Below, piece by piece: positions 17,568-28,818 of a DNA stretch of 64,000 bases. The notes below the pieces were generated by a model. That model was given only the letters and a program-made list of their open reading frames with translations, did no database searches and had not been told where the DNA came from. Positions within the stretch are counted from its first letter, which is position 1, and each line of letters opens with the position of its first letter. The translations under genes were made by a program, and so were the position numbers. This DNA comes from Marinobacter nitratireducens (GTDB lineage Bacteria; Pseudomonadota; Gammaproteobacteria; Pseudomonadales; Oleiphilaceae): positions 150,521 through 214,520 of the forward strand of contig NZ_ANIE01000002.1 in NCBI RefSeq assembly GCF_000708045.1. Direction: 5' to 3'.

Positions 17568-20209
17568 TGAATATCGTCCAGCATGGTGCACAGATCTTGC
17601 TGTAGTTCGTGACACACGCCCGGGTCGCGAAGGGGTTCTCCGTCCTCATCAGTGATAAAGAAAACGTCTTCGACCCGCTCGCCAAGCGTGGCGATCTTTG
17701 CGTTGGTCAGCCGTACCCGATGTTCAAGCAGCACCTGGCCGATGCGAGCGAGAAGGCCCGGTCGGTCCGGTGTGATGACCTCCATAACGGTACGCTGGTT
17801 TATGGTGTCGTTGGAGAAGGTGACCTCGGTGGGGAACGCAAAGTGTTTTAGCTGCCTGGGTGTGCGGCGGTGAATGATGTCGGGGTAGTCTTCCGGATCA
17901 TCCAGCTCTTCCACCAATCTCTTGCAGACGCGTTCTTTGCGGGCAGGGTCTGTTCCGAGAGGCTGCCCTTTCTCATCCAGCACGACATAGGAGCTGATTG
18001 AGTAGGGGCCGGCATTGGAGCTGATTCGGGCGTCGACGATGTTGAGGTTCAGTTGCTCAAGAACCGCGGTGGTTGCAGCAAAAAGCGCTACCCGATCTTT
18101 CATGTAAATAATGATCTGGGAGAAACCATCGGTAGGCCCCCCGCGGGTGTCCCGAATCAGGACCAGTGGGTCCGGGTTGTCTCCATGACGGATAATTGCG
18201 GCTGTCTGCCAGGCAATATCTACCGTTGAATCCTGCAGGAAGTAATCCTCATCCACCGTTGCCCAGACACGATCAATCTGCTCGTCAGTCATGTTCTGGG
18301 CGTGCAGGATTTCCCGCGCCTCTGATTGAGTGGCGGTGACCCACTCTTGCCGGTTAACCGGTGTCTCGGTGCCTCGCCTGAGTGCGCGTTTGGTCTCTAT
18401 ATAGAGCTGGCGCAAAAGTGATGCTCGCCAGGTGTTCCACAGTTTCGGGTTGGTCGCGCTGATGTCGCACACGGTCAATACATAGAGATAATCGAGGTGT
18501 GCCTGGCTGGGCATTGCCTGTGCAAACGCATGGATGATGTCCGGATCCGAAATATCTTTGCGCTGAGCCGTCATTGACATGAGCAAGTGGTTTTCCACCA
18601 GCCAGGAGACCAGTTGGGTATCTCTTTCGCTCAGGTGATGTCTCTCGCAGAAAGCCTCGGCATCAATGGCGCCCAGTTCGGAATGGTCGCCGCCTCGGCC
18701 TTTGGCAACGTCGTGGTAGAGGCCTGCAATAAACAGGGTTTCGAGTTTCGGCAAACGATGCAAGAGCCGGGAAGCCAGTGGGTACTCTGTGCGGGCCTCG
18801 GCGCTGTTCAATCTCACCATGTTGCGGATCACCCGCATGGTATGCGCATCGACGGTGTAGATGTGGAACAGGTCGTGCTGCATCTGACCGATGATTTTGC
18901 CGAACTCCGGCAGGTAGCGACCCAGCACGTTGTATTTCTTCATGGCGGACAGAGTTTGGTCCAGCGCATGGGGCGTGCGTAGCAGTTCCATAAATAGCGT
19001 CGTAACCGCCAGGTCTGATCGGAACGCGTCGTCGATCAGGTGCCGGTGGGCGCGAAGAGAGCGTATGGTTGTTGCTCGGATGCCCTTTATTTCGGGGTGG
19101 TGTGCCATCAAAACGAAAATTTCCATGATGGCATAGGGTGAATAGGCGAAAACCTGGTTGTTAACCGCCTCTATATAATAATTCCGGATCTGGAAGCGTT
19201 TGTTGAGTGGCTGGATGTTGTCCTCTGCGCCGGTTTCAAGAATGGCCTCGTCATAGTATTGAAGGATGACATCTGCAAGCTCCGCCAAAGCCAGCACGGT
19301 GCGGTAGTAGGATTGCATCATCAGCTCGACGCCAAGACGCATCCCCTCGTCTCTGTAGCCAAGCATTTGTGCCAGTGCGCGCTGGTGATCGAACAGAAGA
19401 CGGTTCTCGTTGCGGTCCGCCAGCAACTGGAGCCCGTAACGCAGCTGCCAGAGGAAGGTTTCTCCCTGGTACAGAATTTGATGTTCTTCTTCCGTGAGTA
19501 TGCTGAAACGCGTGAGATCGGCGATGCTCTGAAGGCCGAAGTGACGTTTGGTGATCCAACCGATGGTCTGAATGTCGCGAAGGGCGCCCGGTGAGCCTTT
19601 GACATTGGGTTCCAGGTTGTATTCGGTATCGCCATACTTTTTGTGCCGTTCCTGCTGTTCCTGGCGCTTGGCGATGAAATAGTCGCGGTCTGTGCTGACC
19701 TGATCAGAGTAGACCTTCTCGCTCAGCTCCTCGCGAAGTTCGTCGGGTCCGGCAATGGTTCGGGTTTCAAGCAGGTTCGTGAGAATGGTGACATCCTCTT
19801 TGGCTGCTTCCTGACTTTCCTGAATGCTCCGAACGCTATGGCCGATGTCGAGGCGGAGATCCCAGAGCAGCGTGATAAAGGCGCCGAGGTCCTCCTGCCA
19901 GTCTTCCTCGATGCCGCTTCGGGTGAGAATGAGAAGGTCGATATCGGAGTGGGGGTGTAGTTCGCCGCGACCGTAACCGCCGACGGCGATGAGAGAAATA
20001 TCGCGAGATGACGCGAACTGGTATCGGTTCCAGATCAGTCGGAGAACCGTATCAACGGTATCGGCTCGGGAGCGCACCAACGCGCGCACGTCTGTACCCT
20101 GACGAAACGCCTCAGCATCGGCATTGTACCGCTCCCGCAACAGCTCCCGGGCCGCAAGGACCGGAGAGGCGTCCTGGCTGATGCGGGATTCCAAGTCGCT
20201 GTGATCCAC
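17564..20209 (-). CDS. glnD: PII uridylyltransferase / uridylyl-removing enzyme
   Basis: The 881-residue bifunctional glutamine sensor adds or removes UMP on PII proteins. Order of domains: nucleotidyltransferase (GGYGRGEL at 77-84 with the DID metal pair at 89-91), helical linker, HD hydrolase domain (GLYHDVAKGRGGDHSELG, near residue 500), and two C-terminal ACT domains (VALFAATTAVLEQLNLNIVD and MEVITPDRPGLLARIGQVLL). All four expected modules are intact. It begins immediately after the map stop codon and overlaps dapC by four bases, so it belongs to one operon. Confidence 0.96.
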   Translation of the reverse strand: MDHSDLESRISQDASPVLAARELLRERYNADAEAFRQGTDVRALVRSRADTVDTVLRLIWNRYQFASSRDISLIAVGGYGRGELHPHSDIDLLILTRSGIEEDWQEDLGAFITLLWDLRLDIGHSVRSIQESQEAAKEDVTILTNLLETRTIAGPDELREELSEKVYSDQVSTDRDYFIAKRQEQQERHKKYGDTEYNLEPNVKGSPGALRDIQTIGWITKRHFGLQSIADLTRFSILTEEEHQILYQGETFLWQLRYGLQLLADRNENRLLFDHQRALAQMLGYRDEGMRLGVELMMQSYYRTVLALAELADVILQYYDEAILETGAEDNIQPLNKRFQIRNYYIEAVNNQVFAYSPYAIMEIFVLMAHHPEIKGIRATTIRSLRAHRHLIDDAFRSDLAVTTLFMELLRTPHALDQTLSAMKKYNVLGRYLPEFGKIIGQMQHDLFHIYTVDAHTMRVIRNMVRLNSAEARTEYPLASRLLHRLPKLETLFIAGLYHDVAKGRGGDHSELGAIDAEAFCERHHLSERDTQLVSWLVENHLLMSMTAQRKDISDPDIIHAFAQAMPSQAHLDYLYVLTVCDISATNPKLWNTWRASLLRQLYIETKRALRRGTETPVNRQEWVTATQSEAREILHAQNMTDEQIDRVWATVDEDYFLQDSTVDIAWQTAAIIRHGDNPDPLVLIRDTRGGPTDGFSQIIIYMKDRVALFAATTAVLEQLNLNIVDARISSNAGPYSISSYVVLDEKGQPLGTDPARKERVCKRLVEELDDPEDYPDIIHRRTPRQLKHFAFPTEVTFSNDTINQRTVMEVITPDRPGLLARIGQVLLEHRVRLTNAKIATLGERVEDVFFITDEDGEPLRDPGVCHELQQDLCTMLDDIQ

Positions 20210-20980
20210 TTAGAACGACTCTTCCGCACGTTTGGTCAGAACTTCGCAACCATCTGCGGTGACGAGCAGAGTGTGTTCCCACTGTGCTGACAGCTTGTGA
20301 TCTTTGGTCACAACGGTCCAACCATCCGGGAGCAGTTTGGTCTGGTACTTGCCCTGATTGATCATAGGCTCAATGGTGAAGGTCATGCCTTCTTTCAGTT
20401 CCATGCCTGTACCAGGTTTGCCGTAATGCATGACTTGCGGCTCCTCATGGAAGACCTTGCCAATGCCGTGACCGCAGTAATCCCGAACAACCGAGTAGCG
20501 ATTTTTCTCCGCGTGCTTCTGTATAACGCTGCCGATATCGCCAAGACGGGTGCCGGGGCGGACCAGTTCAATACCTTTATAAAGGCATTCCTGTGTGATC
20601 TGAATCAGTCGCTCGGTGCCTGGCTTGGGTTTTCCGACAATCCACATCTTGCTGGTGTCGCCGTGGTACTCATCTTTGATGACAGTGACATCGATGTTGA
20701 TGATGTCGCCGTCTTTCAGAACTTTCTTTTCCGACGGGATGCCGTGGCAGATGACATGGTTCACCGACGTACAGACAGATTTGGGGAAGCCTTTGTAATT
20801 AAGTGGTGCCGGAATCGCTTTCTGGACGTTAACGATGTAATCGTGGGCGATCCGGTCGATTTCCTCGGTGCTGATGCCGGGTTTGATGTGTTCGTCCAGC
20901 ATTTCCAGAACTTCGGCGGCCAGCCGGCCGGCTACGCGCATCTTCTCGATTTCTTCCGGAGTCTTGATCGATACCTGCAT
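20210..20980 (-). CDS. map: Type I methionine aminopeptidase
   Basis: The 256-residue cytosolic metalloenzyme removes the initiator Met from nascent proteins. Metal ligands appear in their usual motifs: NIDVTVIKDEYHGDTSKMW (two Asp), CGHGIGKVFHEEP (His), FTIEPMINQG (Glu) and QWEHTLLV (Glu). It is the first gene of the minus-strand operon and is divergent from rpsB, the same neighbour arrangement as in E. coli. Confidence 0.96.
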   Translation of the reverse strand: MQVSIKTPEEIEKMRVAGRLAAEVLEMLDEHIKPGISTEEIDRIAHDYIVNVQKAIPAPLNYKGFPKSVCTSVNHVICHGIPSEKKVLKDGDIINIDVTVIKDEYHGDTSKMWIVGKPKPGTERLIQITQECLYKGIELVRPGTRLGDIGSVIQKHAEKNRYSVVRDYCGHGIGKVFHEEPQVMHYGKPGTGMELKEGMTFTIEPMINQGKYQTKLLPDGWTVVTKDHKLSAQWEHTLLVTADGCEVLTKRAEESF

Positions 20981-21119
20981 TGGGCTTCCCGTTGATTTGT
21001 ATCAAACCCGCATTTTAAGGGGCCGAGTGCTGCGGTACAAGGAAGCTTGTTGTTAAAAGTAATGGCTTTGCGGTGCTCGTTTATGGTATAAACGCGCCCG
21101 CTGGAAACGAATCCGGCAA

Positions 21120-21231
21120 ATTCACACACGTGTCGACACGTTGTCCCAGGGTGCCATCCCCATAATTGAATGAGGCTGGTTGGGGCAATCGGACGCGTGG
21201 AGGACTAACCCGAAGCTAAAAGGTAAATATC
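21120..21231 (+). promoter_or_regulatory. rpsB 5' leader, probable S2 autoregulatory region
   Basis: The 251-base map-rpsB intergenic region holds divergent promoters; a TATAAA box with an upstream TGG lies near 21085-21092, with no convincing -35 box. The last 110 bases before rpsB contain GC-rich, foldable segments (GGTGCCATCCCC, then GGCTGGTTGGGG and GGACGCGTGGAGGACTAACC). In E. coli a conserved structured rpsB leader lets S2 repress rpsB-tsf translation. The position and conserved look suggest the same here; no structure was computed. Confidence 0.5.
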
Positions 21232-21984
21232 ATGGCTCAGGTAAATATGCGTGACCTGCTGAAGGCAGGTGCTCACTTCGGTCACCAGACCCGTTACTGG
21301 AACCCGAAAATGTCGAAGTTCATCTTCGGCGCCCGTAACAAGATTCATATCATCAACCTGGAGCAGACTGTTCCAGCGATGAATGATGCCCTGCAGTTCA
21401 TTCAGCAACTGGCAGAGAGCAAGAACAAGATCCTGTTCGTTGGTACCAAGCGTGCTGCGGCCAAGATCGTTAAAGAAGAAGCGGAGCGCGCTGGTCAGCC
21501 GTTCGTTAACCACCGCTGGTTGGGTGGTATGCTGACCAACTACAAGACCATCCGTCAGTCCATCCGTCGCTACCGTGATCTGGAAGCCCAGAGCAAAGAC
21601 GGCACCTTCGACAAGCTGACCAAGAAAGAAGCTCTTGAGCGCACCCGCGAGATGGACAAGCTTGAGCGCTCCATCGGTGGTATCAAGGACATGGGCGGCC
21701 TGCCGGACGCTCTGTTTGTAATCGACGTAGACCACGAGCGTATCGCTATTAAAGAAGCGAACAAGCTGGGTATTCCTGTTATCGGTGTTGTTGATACCAA
21801 CAGTGATCCGGACGGTGTTGACTACGTTATCCCGGGTAACGATGACGCGATTCGCGCCATTCAGATTTACGTGAAAGCGGTTGCTGACACCTGTCTGGAA
21901 GCGTCTCAGGCTGCTGGCGCAGGCACTGACGAGTTTGTTGAAGTTAGCGAAGATGCGGAAGGCGCTGCTCCTGCCGCTGAGTGA
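21232..21984 (+). CDS. rpsB: 30S ribosomal protein S2
   Basis: The 250-residue protein has the S2 signature start [38 protein letters not shown] and [14 protein letters not shown]. It is slightly longer than E. coli S2 owing to an acidic Ala-rich C-terminal tail ([15 protein letters not shown]). It binds the back of the 30S subunit and recruits S1. It is paired with tsf as usual, with a hairpin in the spacer. Confidence 0.98.
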   Translation: MAQVNMRDLLKAGAHFGHQTRYWNPKMSKFIFGARNKIHIINLEQTVPAMNDALQFIQQLAESKNKILFVGTKRAAAKIVKEEAERAGQPFVNHRWLGGMLTNYKTIRQSIRRYRDLEAQSKDGTFDKLTKKEALERTREMDKLERSIGGIKDMGGLPDALFVIDVDHERIAIKEANKLGIPVIGVVDTNSDPDGVDYVIPGNDDAIRAIQIYVKAVADTCLEASQAAGAGTDEFVEVSEDAEGAAPAAE

Positions 21985-22020
21985 CGCGTTAGCTTCACGT
22001 TAGATATGTAAGGTTTGCCT

Positions 22021-22046
22021 GGAGGCGTGTCTCCGGGCACGCCTCC
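22021..22046 (+). terminator. rpsB-tsf spacer hairpin (attenuator-like)
   Basis: A perfect 9-bp stem GGAGGCGTG/CACGCCTCC with an 8-base loop lies between rpsB and tsf. There is no T-run after it, so it is more likely an attenuator or RNA-processing/stability element than a full terminator. Confidence 0.5.
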
Positions 22047-22079
22047 CACCGAATTCGGAACCGTTTAAGAGGATTGAAC

Positions 22080-22949
22080 ATGGCTGCAATTACCGCTGCA
22101 ATGGTCAAAGAGCTGCGTGAGCGCACTGGTCTTGGCATGATGGAGTGCAAGAAGGCACTCGTTGAGGCTGATGGCAGTGTCGACGCTGCAATTGAGGAGC
22201 TCCGTAAGTCTTCTGGTCTGAAGGCTGCCAAGAAAGCCGGTCGTACCGCTGCTGAAGGCGTATCTCTGATCAAGGTATCTGACGACAACACTGTCGCTTA
22301 CATCCTGGAAGTGAACTCCGAGACTGACTTCGTTGCTCGTGACGACAACTTCATGGCGTTCGCTCAGGACGTTCTGGATGTGGCCTTCGATAAGGGTGAG
22401 ACCGACGTAGCCAAGCTGATGGAAGGCGATCTGGAGTCCAAGCGTGAAGCGCTGGTTCAGAAGATCGGCGAGAACATCACTGTTCGTCGCGTCGTTAAAG
22501 TTGAAGGCGCTGTTGTTGACGGCTATGTGCACAGCAACAACAAGATTGCCTGTGTCGTTGCCCTGACCGCTGGTAATGCTGAAGTGGCTCGTGATGTTGC
22601 GATGCACGCAGCAGCTGTTAACCCGCGCGTTGGTAAGCCGGAAGACATGCCGGAAGAAGAGCTGGAAAAAGAGAAGGAAATCATCAAGGCTCAGCCGGAC
22701 ATGGAAGGCAAGCCTGCAGAAATCGTCGAGAAGATGATGGGCGGCCGCATCAAGAAGTTCCTCAAGGAAAACAGCCTTGTTGAGCAGCCGTTCGTCAAGA
22801 ACCCGGACCAGACTGTTGGCGAGCTGATCAAGTCCGTTGGCGGTGAGCTGTCTGGCTTCGTTCGCCTGGAAGTGGGCGAGGGCATTGAAAAAGAAGAAGT
22901 GGATTTTGCCGCTGAGGTGGCTGCTGCCGCTGGTACAGGCAAGGCCTGA
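22080..22949 (+). CDS. tsf: Elongation factor Ts
   Basis: The 289-residue guanine-nucleotide exchange factor for EF-Tu has [20 protein letters not shown] and MECKKAL at the N-terminus. The [10 protein letters not shown] core motif is the segment that contacts EF-Tu, and [15 protein letters not shown] lies near the end. ATG 22080 is chosen (the TTG two codons earlier is not needed), with AGAGGA upstream. Length is close to E. coli Tsf (283). It is co-transcribed with rpsB. Confidence 0.97.
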   Translation: MAAITAAMVKELRERTGLGMMECKKALVEADGSVDAAIEELRKSSGLKAAKKAGRTAAEGVSLIKVSDDNTVAYILEVNSETDFVARDDNFMAFAQDVLDVAFDKGETDVAKLMEGDLESKREALVQKIGENITVRRVVKVEGAVVDGYVHSNNKIACVVALTAGNAEVARDVAMHAAAVNPRVGKPEDMPEEELEKEKEIIKAQPDMEGKPAEIVEKMMGGRIKKFLKENSLVEQPFVKNPDQTVGELIKSVGGELSGFVRLEVGEGIEKEEVDFAAEVAAAAGTGKA

Positions 22950-23033
22950 TCCCTTTCTTCCGGTGCTGTTCGGCAAGCCGACGGCACCACCTGAGTCTGC
23001 CACGTCAATCGGGTTCTCCCGGTTTTCGTGGCG

Positions 23034-23083
23034 GGCTTGTATCTGAGATACCCCTTTTTCAAGGAGTATGTCAGATACAAGCC
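23034..23083 (+). repeat. Long inverted repeat in the tsf-pyrH spacer
   Basis: A perfect 13-bp inverted repeat GGCTTGTATCTGA/TCAGATACAAGCC is separated by 24 bases that can extend the stem further (ATAC/GTAT and CC/GG pairs). It lies 50 bases before the pyrH start. No T-run follows the stem; a CCCCTTTTT stretch lies inside the loop. It may be an operon-internal RNA element or attenuator. Confidence 0.65.
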
Positions 23084-23132
23084 TGCAGCGGGCTTTGAAC
23101 GCCGGATATCAACAGACGAAAAGGGGATCAGC

Positions 23133-23867
23133 ATGCCGACACCGACATCTTCGAAAAACCAGCCCAGATACAAGCGTGTTCTGCTGAAGCTTAGTGGCGA
23201 AGCCCTGATGGGGGAGCACGATTTCGGTATTGATCCCAAAGTTCTTGACCGCATGGCTCTGGAAATTGGTGCCCTTGTCGGCATCGGAGTTCAGGTCGGG
23301 CTGGTGATTGGCGGCGGTAACCTTTTTCGTGGCGCGGCCCTGAGCGAAGCCGGCCTGGATCGTGTCACCGGTGACCATATGGGTATGCTGGCCACGGTGA
23401 TGAATGGCCTGGCCATGCGCGACGCGTTGGAACGTTCAAACATTCGCACCCGCGTTATGTCTGCGATTCCAATGAGTGGTATTGTCGAGCACTACGATCG
23501 CCGCCGCGCTGTTCGGGACCTGAAAGAAGGGGATGTGGTTATCTTCAGTGCAGGTACCGGGAATCCGTTCTTTACCACCGATTCAGCCGCCTGCCTGCGT
23601 GGCATTGAGATTGAGGCCGATGCCGTTCTAAAAGCCACGAAGGTTGATGGGGTATACTCTGCAGATCCCAACCTTGATCCCTCCGCAGAAAAGTATGATC
23701 ACCTGACCTATGATGAGGTTCTCGACAAGAAGTTGGGCGTTATGGACCTCACGGCCATCTGCCTGGCTCGTGATCATGGGATGCCGCTCAGGGTATTCGA
23801 TATGAACAATCCGGGTGTACTGACCCGTATCGTGACCGGTGAAAGAGACGGCACGCTGATTGAATAA
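23133..23867 (+). CDS. pyrH: UMP kinase
   Basis: The 244-residue hexameric enzyme phosphorylates UMP to UDP. The amino-acid-kinase fold is shown by [66 protein letters not shown] and the [10 protein letters not shown] segment. ATG 23133 is chosen because it has GGGGAT just upstream and gives the usual length; the frame remains open back to 23028, but that stretch is the hairpin region and has no family match. It sits in the standard tsf-pyrH-frr order. Confidence 0.97.
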   Translation: MPTPTSSKNQPRYKRVLLKLSGEALMGEHDFGIDPKVLDRMALEIGALVGIGVQVGLVIGGGNLFRGAALSEAGLDRVTGDHMGMLATVMNGLAMRDALERSNIRTRVMSAIPMSGIVEHYDRRRAVRDLKEGDVVIFSAGTGNPFFTTDSAACLRGIEIEADAVLKATKVDGVYSADPNLDPSAEKYDHLTYDEVLDKKLGVMDLTAICLARDHGMPLRVFDMNNPGVLTRIVTGERDGTLIE

Positions 23868-23929
23868 TGGTTGCCGGCCCTCAGGTCGGATATGAGACAG
23901 AACCAGACGAACGAATTGAGGAAGCTGAC

Positions 23930-24487
23930 GTGATTGAAGATATCAAGGCAGAAGCCGAGAAGAAGATGAAAAAGAGCCTGGAAGCTCTGGGCTCAGCATT
24001 CAACAAGATCCGCACCGGGCGCGCTCATCCGTCCATTCTGGATAGTGTAATGGTCAATTACTACGGTCAGGATACGCCTCTCAAGCAGGTTGCCAGCGTG
24101 ACCGTGGAAGATAATCGTACGCTTGCGGTTTCACCCTGGGAGAAGAACCTGGTCCCTACCATCGAGAAGGCGATCATGACGTCTGACCTGGGGCTCAACC
24201 CGGCAACGAATGGCGACGTGATTCGCGTACCCATGCCGATGCTGACTGAGGAAACTCGCCGGGAGCTGGTCAAGCAGGCGAAGGCGGATGCGGAGCATGG
24301 ACGTGTTTCAATTCGGAACGCCCGCCGTGATGCCAACAGCATGATCAAAGAGCTGCTGAAGGAAAAGGAAATCACCGAAGACGACGAGCGCAAAGGCGAA
24401 GATGCCATCCAGAAGCTGACGGACCGCTATGTTGCTGAAGTTGAGTCAATGCTGAAGACCAAGGAAGAGGATCTGATGGCGGTCTGA
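23930..24487 (+). CDS. frr: Ribosome recycling factor
   Basis: The 185-residue protein, exactly the E. coli length, starts at GTG 23930 ([20 protein letters not shown]) with AGGA seven bases upstream. The longer in-frame ATG at 23867 would add 21 unrelated residues. Family motifs: [47 protein letters not shown], and the C-terminal [20 protein letters not shown]. With EF-G it splits post-termination ribosomes. The GTG start may reduce its level relative to pyrH. Confidence 0.95.
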   Translation: MIEDIKAEAEKKMKKSLEALGSAFNKIRTGRAHPSILDSVMVNYYGQDTPLKQVASVTVEDNRTLAVSPWEKNLVPTIEKAIMTSDLGLNPATNGDVIRVPMPMLTEETRRELVKQAKADAEHGRVSIRNARRDANSMIKELLKEKEITEDDERKGEDAIQKLTDRYVAEVESMLKTKEEDLMAV

Positions 24488-24557
24488 TCGCCAGGGTTAT
24501 CTTGCCAGTGAGAGTAATGGCCGGTCCTCAAGAGATGCCGGCCTAGCAGAGGGTTTC

Positions 24558-25328
24558 ATGACGGGAACTGTATCCGCAGAAATTCCGGTGGCCGCCGAGA
24601 CTCGGCCCCGGCATGTGGCAATCATCATGGATGGTAACAACCGGTGGGCCAAGGCTCACCGGCTCAAGGGAGTGGCTGGCCACAAGGCTGGTGTGGGGGC
24701 AGTTCGGGCAGTGGTGGAAACCTGTGCTCGGGAAGGCGTTGAGGTTCTCACCTTGTTCGCGTTTTCCAGTGAAAACTGGCGTCGTCCGGAAGACGAAGTT
24801 TCAGCTTTGATGCGGCTGTTCCTGTTTGCGCTAGAGCGGGAAGTGCGCAAGCTCCACCGAAATGATATTCGCCTCAGGATCATCGGAGATCGTTCTGCTT
24901 TCAGTCCTGCGCTCCAGGAGCACATGGAGAAAGCTGAAGCGCTAACGCGTAACAACACCCGCATGACTCTGGTGATCGCTGCCAACTATGGCGGGCATTG
25001 GGACATTACTCAGGCGACCCGAAGAGTGGCGGAGCAGGTTCGGGCCGGAGAACTGGAGCCGTCCGACATCACGGATGATCTGATCCAGTCAAATCTGAGC
25101 ATCGGTGATCTGCCAATGCCGGACCTGATGATCAGGACGGCAGGCGAGCAGCGCATAAGTAATTTTATGCTTTGGCATCTGGCCTACACGGAGTTTTACT
25201 TCTCTCCGGTTTTCTGGCCGGATTTCAAGGAAGAGGAAATGTGCAAGGCGTTGCAGGCCTATTCCGGGCGTCAGCGTCGCTTTGGTCAGACAGACGATCA
25301 GATCGCTGCCAAAGTGTCACAACAATAA
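24558..25328 (+). CDS. uppS: Undecaprenyl diphosphate synthase (cis-prenyltransferase)
   Basis: The 256-residue enzyme elongates farnesyl diphosphate to C55 undecaprenyl diphosphate, the carrier for peptidoglycan and O-antigen. The catalytic Asp25 lies in HVAIIMDGNNRWAKAHRL, with FAFSSENWRRP and the substrate-binding Arg motif MIRTAGEQRISNFMLWHLAY downstream (RTAGEQ here, RTGGEQ in many homologues). It is followed closely by cdsA, as in most proteobacteria. Confidence 0.96.
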   Translation: MTGTVSAEIPVAAETRPRHVAIIMDGNNRWAKAHRLKGVAGHKAGVGAVRAVVETCAREGVEVLTLFAFSSENWRRPEDEVSALMRLFLFALEREVRKLHRNDIRLRIIGDRSAFSPALQEHMEKAEALTRNNTRMTLVIAANYGGHWDITQATRRVAEQVRAGELEPSDITDDLIQSNLSIGDLPMPDLMIRTAGEQRISNFMLWHLAYTEFYFSPVFWPDFKEEEMCKALQAYSGRQRRFGQTDDQIAAKVSQQ

Positions 25329-25349
25329 CGAATTAAAGCGATTATCACC

Positions 25350-26189
25350 GTGCTAAAAACCCGAATTATTACCGCATTGATCCTGGCCCCCATTGCCATA
25401 GGCGGTATCTTTTTTCTTCCCCCTCTAGGCTTTGCTCTGTTTACTGGCGCAATTATTTCCATCGGTGCCTGGGAGTGGGCAAATATGTCCGGCATTACCG
25501 GGCAGGCGGGTCGGTTGGCCTTTGCAGGACTGACCGCAGCCGTACTCTATGGCCTGCTCAATGTGCCGGCTGTTGGGGTGTTGTGGCTGGCGCTTGCCTG
25601 GTGGTTCTTCTGTTTCTTGATGGTGCGCAGCTACCCCAAAGGCAGTGATTTCTGGGGCAGTGTGCCTGTCAGAGCCGTTATGGGGCTCCTGGTGCTGGTT
25701 CCTGCCTGGGTGGGGCTGAATCACCTGCGAACCGGGAGTGTCAGCTTCGGTGACCTCGACAGCAACTTGTTGCTGATTCTTTACGTGTTTTGCGTGGTTT
25801 GGGTGGCAGACATTGGTGCCTACTTTGCCGGACGAGCGTTTGGAAAAGCCAAGCTTGCGCCACGGGTGAGTCCCGGTAAATCCTGGGCCGGAGTCTGGGG
25901 TGGTCTTGTCGCTGTGAGTGTTTTCGCCGGTATTGCCAGCGTTCTGGCCTCTGCCAGTGCTTCCGAAGCGTTGTTCCTGATCGTCGCAACGCTTGTCACC
26001 GGATTGGTGTCGGTGCTGGGTGATCTGCTGGAATCCATGCTCAAGCGATTCCGCGGTATCAAGGACAGCAGTCAGTTGTTGCCTGGTCACGGCGGAATCA
26101 TGGACAGAATTGATAGCCTGACAGCCGCTATTCCGGTCTTTGCCCTTGTTATTACTCAGCTCGGCTGGCTGTCAGGCGGGCAGTGGTAA
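25350..26189 (+). CDS. cdsA: Phosphatidate cytidylyltransferase (CDP-diglyceride synthase)
   Basis: The 279-residue, multi-pass inner-membrane enzyme makes CDP-diacylglycerol. It has about seven to eight hydrophobic helices from residue 5 onwards. The C-terminal signature is complete: [20 protein letters not shown] followed by GIMDR (near residues 229-255). It starts at GTG 25350. Its stop lies two bases before the dxr ATG, so the two are tightly linked. Confidence 0.96.
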   Translation: MLKTRIITALILAPIAIGGIFFLPPLGFALFTGAIISIGAWEWANMSGITGQAGRLAFAGLTAAVLYGLLNVPAVGVLWLALAWWFFCFLMVRSYPKGSDFWGSVPVRAVMGLLVLVPAWVGLNHLRTGSVSFGDLDSNLLLILYVFCVVWVADIGAYFAGRAFGKAKLAPRVSPGKSWAGVWGGLVAVSVFAGIASVLASASASEALFLIVATLVTGLVSVLGDLLESMLKRFRGIKDSSQLLPGHGGIMDRIDSLTAAIPVFALVITQLGWLSGGQW

Positions 26190-26191
26190 CC

Positions 26192-27376
<1,185 letters not shown>

Positions 27377-27424
27377 AGCTGCTGGCAGGCTCTGAGCCGA
27401 CAGTCAGTCACGAACGGGAACGCT

Positions 27425-28774
27425 ATGCAGATTATTGAGACCATACTTGCGCTTGTTTTGACCCTGGGCATCCTGGTGACCTTGCATGAATATGGCCACT
27501 TCTGGGTGGCCCGTCGTTGCGGGGTCAAGGTTTTGCGCTTTTCTGTTGGTTTTGGCAAGCCCCTGTTTTCGTGGTATGACCGCCATGGTACCGAGTTTGC
27601 TGTTGCCGCCATTCCGCTGGGTGGCTACGTCAAGATGCTGGATGAAAGGGAAGGCCCGGTTCCCGAAGAGTTAAAGGATCAAGCCTTCACATCCAAGCCG
27701 CCGTCCCGGCGGATCGCGATTGCCGCAGCGGGCCCTGTTGCCAACTTTCTGTTTGCCATTGCAGCCTACTGGCTACTGAGTGTGGTCGGTGTTTCATTTG
27801 TTGCGCCTGTTGTTGGCGAGGTTGCGCCGGGTTCAGTGGCCGAGCGTGTGGGACTGGACAATGGCATGGAAATTCACGCAGTTGACGGCCATCGCGTCAG
27901 CTCCTGGCGTGACGTCAACATGCGGCTTCTGGAGCGCGCCGGGGAACATGGTCGCATATCGTTCGACATTTCCGAGCAGGATGTAACCGGTAAGTTATCC
28001 GGAGAGCTGGGTGGCTGGATGCTCAGCGATGATACCCCCGATCCTTTGGCGGAATTCGGCATTACTCCGTGGAGGCCTGACATTCCCGCCGTTCTGGGGC
28101 AGATCAGCGAAGGCGGGCGCGCTGAGGCCGCCGGACTACTATCGGGTGATAAAATTCTCGCCGTAGAGGGAAAGCCGGTCGCAGACTGGTTCGAGCTCGT
28201 GGATCACGTGCGAGACTCTCCGGAGCAGGTCCTGAACCTTACGATTGCCAGAGGTGGTGCTGAGCAGGGTGTGTCTGTAACCCCAGAGTCCCGGACTCTG
28301 GAATCGGGGGAAGTCATCGGATTTGTAGGTGCTGGCGTTCAGCCGGTGTCCTGGCCCGAGGAGCTGCGTCGGGAGATTCAGTACGGTCCCGTTGCGGCAA
28401 TCCCCAGAGCGATTGAAGAAACCTGGGCAGACACCCGCTTGACATTGGTTGCCATCAAGAAGATGGTGACGGGGCTTTTGTCTCCGACCAACCTGAGTGG
28501 TCCCATAACCATAGCCAAGGTTGCGGAAGCCAGCGTCAGTTCGGGATTCGAGGATTTTATCCGCTTTCTGGCCTATCTGAGCGTCAGCCTCGGGGTTCTT
28601 AACCTCTTGCCGGTACCCGTTCTCGATGGCGGTCATATCGTTTATTACACCATCGAGGCTATCCGTCGGAAGCCGCTTTCCGAAGCGGCGCAGGCTCTGG
28701 GATTACGAATCGGTATGGCATTGATCCTTACATTAATGGTGTTTGCTCTTTACAACGACCTGATGCGGTTGTGA
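27425..28774 (+). CDS. rseP: Site-2 intramembrane metalloprotease RseP
   Basis: The 449-residue inner-membrane zinc protease cleaves anti-sigma factor RseA in the sigma-E envelope stress response. The HEYGH zinc motif is at residues 21-25 in the first helix. Two PDZ domains occupy roughly residues 105-190 and 200-300 (VGEVAPGSVAERVGLDNG; GRAEAAGLLSGDKILAVEG). The third metal ligand lies in the LPVPVLDGGH motif of a C-terminal helix. It is placed directly before bamA, as usual. Confidence 0.95.
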   Translation: MQIIETILALVLTLGILVTLHEYGHFWVARRCGVKVLRFSVGFGKPLFSWYDRHGTEFAVAAIPLGGYVKMLDEREGPVPEELKDQAFTSKPPSRRIAIAAAGPVANFLFAIAAYWLLSVVGVSFVAPVVGEVAPGSVAERVGLDNGMEIHAVDGHRVSSWRDVNMRLLERAGEHGRISFDISEQDVTGKLSGELGGWMLSDDTPDPLAEFGITPWRPDIPAVLGQISEGGRAEAAGLLSGDKILAVEGKPVADWFELVDHVRDSPEQVLNLTIARGGAEQGVSVTPESRTLESGEVIGFVGAGVQPVSWPEELRREIQYGPVAAIPRAIEETWADTRLTLVAIKKMVTGLLSPTNLSGPITIAKVAEASVSSGFEDFIRFLAYLSVSLGVLNLLPVPVLDGGHIVYYTIEAIRRKPLSEAAQALGLRIGMALILTLMVFALYNDLMRL

Positions 28775-28818
28775 GAATTGCGGGCTCCTTACGCGCATTA
28801 ACCAGGCGAAATATTTGA

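Noticed and set aside
22065..23003. 312-codon minus-strand open frame opposite tsf
   Set aside because: It is antisense to a certain tsf gene, has no ribosome site or family resemblance, and is explained by codon bias of the plus strand.
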